DNA of 64,000 bases from Hepsetus odoe (Eukaryota > Chordata > Actinopteri > Characiformes > Hepsetidae). Below are positions 35,896 through 46,200 of this stretch, piece by piece; within the stretch, counting starts at the first letter, position 1, and the number at the start of each line of letters is the position of its first letter. The DNA is taken from positions 25,012,243 through 25,076,242 of the forward strand of contig CM029376.1 of the NCBI GenBank assembly GCA_017165825.1, in the 5' to 3' direction. A program made the translations under genes and the position numbers. The notes under the pieces are model-generated. The model saw nothing but the letters and a program-made list of their open reading frames with translations. It did not search any database and was not told the origin of the DNA.

Positions 35896-37078
35896 GTGAA
35901 AAGCTATTCCTTCACAAAAATAGCATGATGATGCCCATCACTGGACTACAATGTGTTGTTGATCCTGTCTGCACATATAGGGGGGACAGCAGATGTAATT
36001 AGAGCTTTGACAAGCCCACTCTCTAAAAGTGATGAGATTATCCCTAATTGATGTCAGTATGGATTAGGATTCGGTCCGCTGCAGACCCACTGGCAGGTCC
36101 AGCTTCGGCCCGGGCCGCCAGGAGGGGACGCCGATGAAAAGCGTGGTTTTTGCTCCGCTCAAGCCGCTTCTTCTGTGAGAGGACGGATTTTAGCAAACAG
36201 CCTAATGACTCTGTTTGAAGTCTTAATCAACCCATGACCTTCTTCCAATGATGTAACCCCACAGATCCCCTGATTATTGGGAAAAAGAGGAACAATAAGA
36301 CGGAGAAAAAAAAAAAAAAAAAAAAACCCCAACCAAAAAAAAAAAAAACAGATTGGTCTCAGCTAGCGAAGTGTGGAGGCAGTTTGTGACTTCTTTGTGA
36401 GGAAGGGAAAAAAACACATTTATTTACATGCAAACAAAGTTAACAAGAGCTAGAAGGTTACTGAGCCATACCGTCCACACAAAGCCAAGAGGAACGGGAG
36501 GGGGAGGGGGAGGGGGGGGGAGGCGCTGGGAAAAAAACCTCACGTTGTTCTGGTGAACGTCTGGTCCGGTTTGCGAAAAAAAAAAAAAAAAAAAAAGAGC
36601 ACAAGTTCCTCTAAGGAAATGACCTAAAGGCTTTTAGGAGAGAAAGAAGCGACCCAGTTCCTCACAGAGTTATTTAATGGAGCGCTGGCTATGAAGTAGG
36701 TCTATATGGGAACCGAATGCGTTTCATTTTGTTCCACAATGATGCTGCAGAACATCCGGGACTTCTGAAGCTGCGTAACTATGCCAATGTGCTTCCAGGT
36801 TTATGAGAAAGAGCTGAGAAAGTGGAGAAATGCATCATTTTTCTGTCTTAGTTCATCTTCTGAGTTCAAATACATCATTTGACTCAACTGCACATAAAAA
36901 AGTGAATAAATAAGAGCTTTGAATTGAAAAACCAGGTCATTTCATGTGCTCGTTCTGACCGTCTTCCTCTTAAGCAACTTCCAGTAAAGGGATTTAACAG
37001 AAGAGTAAGAACAGAGCAATGAAAAGGGAAAACTGATTCGATCCTCCTTCCCTTCGTAGCTGAGACACAGACCGAGCG
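35896..37078. other. 3' flank of dnajc24 with A and G runs
   Basis: Probably dnajc24 3' UTR down to one of the poly(A) signals at 36678 or 36424. 35930-36260 is complex and may hold a regulatory element. A runs at 36306-36348 and 36578-36597, G-rich run 36497-36522. Confidence 0.35.
36419..36678 (-). other. candidate dnajc24 3' UTR poly(A) signals
   Basis: On the minus strand there is ATTAAA at 36678-36673 and AATAAA at 36424-36419, about 400 and 650 nt after the stop codon. Either could end the transcript; the sequence alone cannot decide. Poly-A/poly-G rich low-complexity DNA (36306-36348 and 36497-36597) lies in and just beyond this interval. Confidence 0.3.
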
Positions 37079-37215
37079 TCACGCTGGCCTCTTCACTTCA
37101 ATACTGAGCGAGCATGTGTCACAGCACACCACCGAGTCTTCTCGCTCCTCAGCTTCTGCTCTCTCCAGATGAAACTCCCCACCACAGCGACAGCTGTAGA
37201 CGTAACCGTCGTTCT
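37079..37215 (-). CDS. dnajc24: dnajc24 last coding exon (CSL zinc domain)
   Basis: The acceptor TGTTTCAG|AGAAC completes a split Glu codon. The exon encodes the CSL domain, with YSCRCGGEF (CxC) and CCDTCS (CxxC), then ends ...IEVKRPA and TGA at 37081-37079. Both zinc/iron ligand pairs are intact. Confidence 0.95.
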
Positions 37216-40200
37216 CTGAAACAGAGGCCAAATGTTTACTGGAGCACTGCTGGCAACCGAAAGTCAGCATTTTATTGTGCGAGTGCTGAAATGATCAACT
37301 AATATTATAATCTCCTCCATTAACACATAAATCACTTTATCTAATATCTGGGACAGTGACGTCTCTTGCCTCAGTTACAGGGTCGTAAGTGTCTAACTTG
37401 AATGAAGAACAGATGCTGATAGGAGGATCTGACGTACGTCGCTCTGGATACGATCATCTGCTAAATGCTGTAAATGTGAATTTCAAGAATAAATACCAAC
37501 CGTTCAACTATTTTGTCTACGATAATAATCTGATTATGCGGGCGGTGGTGCTCTAGAGTTTAGGGAGTTAGTCCCAGGATCAGAAGGTTGTGGGTTCGAA
37601 TCCCAGCCCGGCTGGTTGGCCTGAGGTTCCCTTGAGCAAGGTACCGTCCCCATCAATGCCCCCCCCAAGTGCTGGATATGGCTGCGCCCTGCTGCCCGGT
37701 GCGGGTTAAACCAGGGGATATCGACGAGTCATTTTTCAGCCTTGTTTAATAGAATGCTCTGGTAAATAGATTTGAATTCAAATGGCCATAGATGTTTTAT
37801 AAAGTACCGCGATGGGCTGGCGACCTGTCCTTCGCCCTGTGTGAGCTGGGATGGACTCCAGCAGCCCCCGCGACCCTAATTAGGACAAGCGGCCCAGAAA
37901 ATGACTGACTGACTGGCTAAAGTAATAAACCATCACAGAGATTTCAAATATCATAAAGCTGCTTTTCATTCTTTTTCCATCTTCTTTTCCTGACTCCAGA
38001 CCTTGTTTAACCGATTTTGTGCTCTATGATACATCATTGAGTAGATTTCTAAATGAAATGTGAATATTTCTGACTTGATTTGATTTTTTTTTTGGGTACA
38101 TTTTCCAAATCTTTAGCCTTTCGCTGAAATACAGCACAGCGTGGTCGACATGCCTGAACAGCGCTGATCCATCAGGACGGCTGAGCTGAACGTCACAGGA
38201 GCGTTTTCGTCTTTCTGTTTCCCAAAACGTTCCCTATACTGACGTCAGCCACTTAAGCTACTTGGTTTAAAGCACTTTGCAGCGACGGTCTGGAGCAGGA
38301 AACGTGTTGGATGTGTTTGGAGCTCATCGTGCTCTGTAATGTACTGTGGCATTGTGGGTCCTGCTTTCTGGAGTCTGCCGCTAGAAGTGGGATGTGTGCG
38401 TTTTACAAACGATTTCTTCTCAGAAAACAAGAAGATGTTTGACCCACGACTGTGTGTTTACTGTAATCGGCTGGAACGATTTAGATATTCATGCAATAAA
38501 AAATACAATAAAAAATAGCAACGGTTGTATTTTTAATCAGTGAACTACACTGACTACCCCTTGCCTGCTCTTTATTTCTCTTTCTTTCTTTCTTAGCTGA
38601 TCGACTGATAGATTGATATTGCAATTTGAAAGAGTGCTGTTTTCAGATCGCTAGGGCTGCAGTTGTAATTTTATCCTGCTTCATATATATTTGAACCAAC
38701 ATTAGCAGATACAATAACGTGTAATATGTGCCGATGCCGATACAAGAAACATTCAAAAAGGCAGAAATCGGGACGACGCTGTAACGTTATAGCCCGAATA
38801 GAATGTGAATGTATTTCAATTTCAAAAAACAAGGAAAAATGAGCTCAATATTCCAGGATGAACTGTTTGCTCTTTCATAGCTTTAGAAATACATGCTGAA
38901 ATAGATCTCGAGATCAGACCGATGCAGAGATTTTTCAGGCAAATATCTGCGGAAGAGCACTCCTTAATAACAATAAAATCTAATAATGCAAAGATTGTAC
39001 ATTTAATCCATTACATTCAGGGCTGCAGCCTCAAGACTGGAACCTAAGAAAGACAATTTGGCCAAAATAAATGATCTGGGTGAAAATAATCTTATTTAAA
39101 TGGCCTTTGAGATTCATGCTGGAATTCGATACTTTGCTTACATCGTTCATCCCCACTGATGCCTCCTGGAACAGAAGTGAGATGTTCAGATAGGCTGTTT
39201 AAAGGAAGCATGCTGATGCTGCTCTGTGAGTTAATGATGAAATGATCATAATCGTACGAAAACTATCGTTTGGTTTGTTTAGTTGACCCTGTGATGCAGT
39301 TTTACCCACCACTGTCCCAGTCCATGTCCTCCAGTGTTACACAGGCATCAACTGGCCAGCTTTGCTTCAGTTCATGAGCTGCACACACACACACACACAC
39401 ACACAAAGCTGTCAAAAATGGCATAACTGTCATATTACAGAATTACACTGGCTGATTTTGTCCTCTAATCTTCTTAAGCCTGATATTTTCACATTAGTCA
39501 GCTAATTTCAGACATGCTGACAACTGATCTGCAACAAGAACCGGTACATGCTACAAAGATCTCATGCTTTTTCACTCTCCGAAGCAGGCTGGACGCTTTC
39601 CCCTTAACGTTTTAGCAGAGCGTCCTGGGCCTCTGCACCTCTGAAAGTGTGAGGAGCGAACATTCGCCTGCTTAAATATTAACCGCATGATCATCAAGGG
39701 CAGGAAAGGAAGCACTGGGCCACTTAACACACAGAAAACTGTAAAGTCACGTAAGGTGGAACATGGGCAGGTCTGGAAGGGTCTTACTTCTGCCATTGAC
39801 CTTGAATGCACCCAAACAAACGGCATGAAGCGTGGAAGAAAATGTGCGACGGGATAAAGAGCAGGTCTACTCGGAAAACGATCATAACATCCCGAAGAGC
39901 GGCTCCTCACTGGATTTGAATGTATATTAAGAGTGTGAAATAGTGCTTTGAATATGAAAATATGACAATTAATTGTCACGGGGAAAAAAAAAAAATGAGG
40001 AAGGAAGAGGAATGAAAGACGAAGATCTAACACATATGAAGAAAGGAGAAAAAAAACCTGCAGCCGTTGTGAGAGAATGGTAATTAGCACGTCCTGTGCC
40101 GTTTTTCAACATGTTTGCCTTTAATTAGCCCGGAGACTGCCCTGATCGCGTGCCATTACAGTTTTGGCTGCATATTATTTCTTAAGTCTGGCAAAGAAAT

Positions 40201-43200
40201 TTGCACCGTGCTGTAAAAAAAAAAAAGTGGTCGAGGTGGAGATGGGGGGAAAAAAGAAAAGAAAAAAAAGAAAAAAAAAAGTGTTGATACATTAAAACAA
40301 AAGGCTCATCGGAAATGTGCTTCGCACGTTCGGAGAAGGCGTTCAAATTAGTGAAACGTTCTCATTAACCCGTCAAGCCACTACGCATATTTATCACCAG
40401 GAACGTATGAGGAACATAATGATTAATGTAGGCTACAGAAGCTGATCGGACAAGTTTGGGGAACGAAGATGAGCCCCAAAATCGTGGAACCTGTCCAACA
40501 GTTTGAGCTTAACCTCCAGTCTTCCAAGAACCTAAACGGGCACGGCGAAGTGAGCGCTCCAAAGGCCTTCAAGAGCTTGGGAGGTTAACTGAAGACATAT
40601 TTAAGCTGACTGATGCGGCCACATTTTGATGTCCAAAGCATGAGGCCAATCTTCATGAGAGATTTAACCACTCTAGGCCTTTTGGAGGTTCTAGATACAT
40701 CCCTGATGATGAAAACTGCGAGGGTTTGTATCAGATCAAATGGGGCAGCGGTGGCCTAGTGGTTAAGGAGTTGCCCCAGCATCGGAAGATTGTGGGTTTG
40801 ATTCCCAGTAGGTTGCCCTTGAGCAAGGTACCGTCCCAGTCACTGCTACCCGGGCGCTTTCAATAGCTGCCCACTGCTGCATGGTGTTCGAGTGCATGGG
40901 TTAAATGCAGAGGTCCAGTTTCATTGTGGCTCACGGTGTGCTGTGCTGTGACCTCGCAATGACAAGGGTTGTCACTTTCACTTTTTCAGATGGTGATTCT
41001 TGACTGAAGGAGTCACTGTAGAAATGCTGCACACAAGCGCAATCTCATTAACCAGCTTTACTAACACAGAACTTCAGCATAAACTTCAAAACGGCTTTGA
41101 CCTGAAACAAACAAAAGAAAAGCTCAGTATCTTCATCTTGGAACCAAAATAATAAAAGAAAAGATTCTATTGAATTCTTGTTTTGTTTTTTTTTACTGCT
41201 GCTCACCAACAACAAAGGCTAATCAAAGCTACACTGACCCCAATATAAACAGCTCCCAGACCAAAAGGTTGCCCTGAAGAACCCTTGATCAAGGTACTGT
41301 CCCCATCACTGTTCCCCAGTTGCTGGAAATAGCTGCCCACTGCCGTACGGTGTGCACGGGTGAAGAGCAGAGACTGGGTTTCCTCGTTTCACTGTGTGCT
41401 GTGCTGCGTTTCACAATGCCAGCCAGTCAGTTTCACTTTCACTCTGTCACTTCTTTTTCTTTCTTCATTATCCAGTATCGACCAGTATGGGCTCCTCGTT
41501 TGAGTCTTGGTTCCTCCCGAGGTTTCTTCCTCCAGTTTGAGTTAGTTTTTTTTTGTTGTTGTCTTTTTAGTTGTTAACCGAGTCAGAGTTAAGTCTTAAT
41601 CGCCATTTGCTTTGAAGAAAAAAAAAAATGGAAAAATAAGGAAACAGAACAAGTGGCCCTAAAAACGAATGATCGATGTTCTGCCGCATCTGACGTTCCA
41701 GTATTAGAACCGGTTCTTCAGCTACAATGTGAGAAGGAGCTTTGACAGATAACAGATGGTAAAAGTCAACTATATGTGGAATCGAGGGATACCATTAAAC
41801 TCGAATAAGAGGTTTGATCCTACAATGGTCTCGGTGCAGGTCCACACGGGTCAGCGGGTTCTGGTTCTGGATGAAAGCTATCATAAGAGATGGGCTCGAA
41901 GCACAGCTGCCGTCACAGCCAGACAGTGTTTATTTGGCTATGAGATGATGTTGACAGCTAAAATGATGAGTAATTACCAAGCATGAGCGGGCAACGGACT
42001 GAGATGGAACGGAGCTGGAAAGAACCTGGGCTTGGTCGAGCCTGCTAAACACACCTCTTCATCGAATACATGGCAAATGCCTAATAGCGCACACACACAA
42101 ACAAACAGCTAAAGCACACACAGCTACAAGTGCACACAATTGCACATGTACAGCGTCATGAATTTGAACCTGCACTTGCATAGCCCCTCCTTGAACCGCC
42201 ACCTTATCGTGGTGGAGGGGTTTGCGTGTCCCAATGATCCTGGGGGCTATGTTGTCCGGGGCTTTATGCCCCTGGTAGGGGCACCCAAGGCAAACAGGTC
42301 CTAGGTGAGGGAAGAGACAAAGAGCGGTTCAGAGGACCTCTGATGATGCATAAAAACCTTGGAAGACGTTCTCCCTCGCCCGGACGTGGGTCACCGGGGC
42401 CTCCCTCTGGAGCCAGGCCTGGAGGTGGGGCCCGCTGGCGAGCGCCTGGTGGTCGGGCCTTCACCCATGGGGCCCGGCCGGGCTTAGCCCGAAGAGGCAA
42501 CGTGGGTCCCCCTTCCCATGGGCTCACCACCTGTGGGAGGGGCCAAAGAGGTCGGGTGCATTGTGAGCTGGGCGGTGGCCGAAAACGGGGGCCTTGGCGG
42601 TCCGATCCTCGGCTGCAGAAGCTGGCTCTAGGGACGTGGAATGTCACCTCTCTGGTGGGGAAGGAGCCTGAGCTAGTGCGCGAGGTTGAGCAGTTCCAGC
42701 TAGATATAGTTGGACTCACCTCGACGCACAGCTTGGACTCTGGAACCAGTCTCCTTGAGAGGGGCTGGACTCTTTTCCACTCTGGAGTTGCCACCGGTGA
42801 GAGGCGCCGAGCAGGTGTGGGCATACTTATTGCCCCACGGCTTGGCGCCAGTACATTGGGGTTTACCCCTGTAGATGAGAGGGTGGCGGCCCTCCGCCTT
42901 CGGGTCGGGGGACGGGTCCTTAGTGTTGTCTGCGCTTATGCGCCAAACAGCATTCTGGACTACCCACCCTTTCTGGGGTCTCTGGAGGGGGCGCTAGAGA
43001 GCGTCCCTCCTGGTGACTCTATCGTTCTGCTGGGGGACTTCAATGCTCACGTGGGTAATGACAGTGACACCTGGAAGGGCGTAATTGGGAGGAATGGCCC
43101 CCCCGATCTGAACCAGAGCGGTGTTTGGTTATTGGACTTTTGTGCTCGTCACGGATTGTCCATAACGAACACCATGTTCAGGCATAAGGATGTCCACATG

Positions 43201-46200
43201 TGCACCTGGCACCAGGACACCCTAGGCCGCAGTTCAATGATCGACTTTGTGGTCGTGTCATCGGACTTGCGGCCCCATGTCTTGGACACTCGGGTAAAGA
43301 GAGGGGCGGAGCTGTCAACCGACCATCACCTGGTGGTGAGTTGGCTTCGTTGGTGGGGGAGGATGCCGGTCAGACCTGGTAGGCCCAAACGCATCGTGAG
43401 GGTCTGCTGGGAACGTCTGGCAGAGTCCCCTGTCAGGACAAGCTTCAACTCCCACCTCCGTCAAAGCTTTAACCACGTCCCGGGGGAGGTGGGGGACATT
43501 GAGTCTGAATGGACCTTGTTCCGCGCCTCCATTGTCAAGGCGGCTGACCGGAGCTGTGGCCGGGAGGTGGTCGGTGCCTGTCGCGGTGGCAACCCTAGAA
43601 CCCGTTGGTGGACACCAGCGGTGAGGGATGCCATCAAGCTGAAGAAGGAGTCCTACCGGGCCTTTTTGGCCAGTGGGGCTCCGGAGGCAGCTGATAGGTA
43701 CCGACAGGCCAAGCGGAATGCGGCTCTGGTGGTTGCTGAGGCAAAAACTCGGGCATGGGAGGAGTTTGGAGAGGCCATGGAGAAGGACTTCCAGACGGCT
43801 TCGAGGAAATTCTGGTCCACCATCCGGCGTCTCAGGAGGGGAAAGCAGTGCACGGTCAACGCAGTGTATAGTGGGGATGGTGCGCTGCTGACCTCGACTC
43901 GGGACGTTGTGGGTCGGTGGGGGGAGTACTTCGAAGACCTCCTTAATTCCACCAACATGCCTTCCGAGGAGGAAGCAGAGCCTGGGGACATCGAGGTGGA
44001 CTCTTCCATCTCTGGGGTCGAGGTTGCCAAGGTGGTCAAAAAGCTCCTTGGTGGCAGGGCTCCGGGAGTGGATGAGATCCGCCCAGAGTTCCTCAAGGCT
44101 CTGGATGTTGTAGGACTGTCATGGCTGACACGCCTCTGCAACATCGCATGGACATCGGGGACGGTGCCTCTGGATTGGCAAACCGGGGTGGTGGTCCCCC
44201 TCTTTAAGAAAGGGGACCGGAGGGTGTGTTCCAATTATCGAGGGATCACACTTCTCAGCCTCCCGGGGAAAGTCTATTCAGGGGTCCTGGAAAGGAGGGT
44301 CCGTCGGATAGTCGAACCTCAGATCCAGGAGGAGCAATGTGGTTTTCGTCCAGGTCGCGGAACAGTGGACCAGCTCTACACCCTTAGCAGGGTCCTGGAG
44401 GGTGCATGGGAGTTTGCCCAACCAGTTTACATGTGCTTTGTGGACTTGGAGAAGGCATTCGACCGTGTCCCTCGGGGGCTCCTGTGGGGGGTACTCCGGG
44501 AGTATGGGGTATCGGATTCCCTGTTAAGGGCTGTCCGGTCCCTGTACAACCGGTGTCAGAGCTTGGTCCGCATTGCCGGCAGTAAGTCGGACCTGTTCCC
44601 GGTGAGGGTTGGACTCCGCCAGGGCTGCCCTTTGTCACCGATCCTGTTCATAACTTTTATGGACAGGATTTCTAGGCGCAGCCAGGGCGTTGAGGGGGTC
44701 CGGTTTGGTGGGCTCAGGATTGGGTCTCTGCTTTTTGCAGATGACGTTGTCCTGTTGGCCTCATCATGCCGTGACCTTCAGCACTCTCTGGATCGGTTCG
44801 CAGCCGAGTGTGAAGCGGCTGGGATGAGAATCAGCACCTCTAAATCTGAGGCCATGGTCCTCAGTCGGAAAAGGGTGGAATGCCCTCTCAGGATTGGGAG
44901 TGAGACCTTGCCCCAAGTGGAGGAGTTTAAGTATCTTGGGATCTTGTTCACGAGTGAGGGTAAAATGGAGCGGGAGATCGACAGGCGGATCGGGGCAGCT
45001 TCTGCAGTAATGCGGGCTCTGCATCGGTCCGTCATGGTGAAGAAGGAGCTGAGCCAGAAGGCAAAGCTCTCAATTTACCAGTCGATCTACGTTCCCACCC
45101 TCACCTATGGCCACGAGCTGTGGGTAGTGACCGAAAGAACGAGATCGCGAATACAAGCGGCCGAAATGAGTTTCCTCCGCAGGGTGTCTGGACTCTCCCT
45201 TAGAGATAGGGTGAGAAGCTCAGCCATCCGGGAGGGGCTCAAAGTAGAGCCGCTGCTCCTCCGCACCGAGAGGAGCCAGATGAGGTGGCTCGGGCATCTG
45301 ATTAGGATGCCCCCTGGACGCCTCCCTGGTGAGGTGTTCCGGGCACGTCCCACCGGAAAGAGACCCCGGGGAAGACCCAGGACACGCTGGAGAGACTATG
45401 TCTCTCGGCTGGCCTGGGAACGCCTTGGGATCCGCCCGGAGGAGCTGGAAGAAGTGGCCGGAGAGAGGGAAGTCTGGGCATCCCTGCTGGAGCTGCTGCC
45501 CCCGCGACCCGACCTCGGATAAGCGGGAGAAAATGGATGGATGGATGGACTTGCATAGTATGATGTGGTGGGTGGTTTTAATTGGCTGAACCCGGCAATA
45601 ATGGTCCCAATCCATAGGTGTGTCCTGTGACTTCAAAAAGCAGGGATGCTTGATTCGGACAAATCGTTATTGTAATTAAACTGCATCGCATATAATCTCG
45701 ACACATTAAAGGACCCCAATCATCCATTTTCTGGAGTGTCTAATTAAAAAGATTTCTACTCATCATTCTAAAAGGTTCTAGATACCGATCAGCTGATCAT
45801 CTGTGATGCACACGTGCTACCGTTTCGACAGCGAAAAGTCATGGAAAGTTCTCCAGCAGGCGACGTGTCCTTCAGCATGCGCTCGGCTTTCTTCATATTG
45901 CATAAAGAACAGCAAATTGAAATATTCATGACGTTATCCTACTTTCATAAAAGAGTAGGGGTGCATGAATATGCTGGAACGTCGGCAGTGTGAAACAGCA
46001 CCAGGGTTAAACCACTTCCACTGTGCTCTTGAATGCAAGCCACTGCAGTAAACATCACACACAGCCCAGTCGATAACTACTCACGTTCGGCTCTGGAGAG
46101 AAAGACTGCAGGGCAAGCTGTCTCGGTTAGGCCGGGATTAGCGCATCCTTTGAGCTGGGCCGAATCGATCCGTAGCCTTAATTACAGCTGACCTCAACGC

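Larger units (their letters stand above)
39379..42173. other. dnajc24 intron 2, 3' part
   Basis: A (CA)n tract (39383-39405) lies directly at the exon 3 acceptor. A-rich runs at 39982-39994 and 40213-40280. Two SINEs (40742, 41255). The 172-codon minus-strand frame at 39572-40090 is low in information and has no domain. Confidence 0.5.
42184..45548 (+). mobile_element. full-length Rex3 (RTE-clade) non-LTR retrotransposon
   Basis: The element is 3365 bp, bounded by a 10-bp target-site duplication (ACTTGCATAG at 42174-42183 and 45549-45558). It ends in a short (ATGG)n tail, typical of Rex3 and other RTE elements. The single ORF ends 26 bp before the tail, so there is almost no 3' UTR, also an RTE trait. 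Position 44620-44640 matches, as far as I remember it, the site used for the standard Rex3 PCR primer. It lies antisense in dnajc24 intron 2, between exons 2 and 3. Perfect duplication and an unbroken ORF indicate a recent insertion. The 5' 150 bp form a candidate self-cleaving ribozyme, listed separately. Confidence 0.93.

Noticed and set aside
1..37000. immp1l and elp4 exons expected by synteny
   Set aside because: I looked for SGPSMEPT, VIGLEGDK and YGPIPYGLI (IMMP1L) and for the conserved ELP4 core and C-terminus, and found none. A formal tblastn could still find short exons.
39572..40090. 172-codon minus-strand frame
   Set aside because: Hydrophobic, Phe-rich stretches come from A-runs; no motif and no partner exons.
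40742..40985. A functional tRNA gene
   Set aside because: A and B boxes are present but no cloverleaf can be drawn and the body matches dispersed SINEs.
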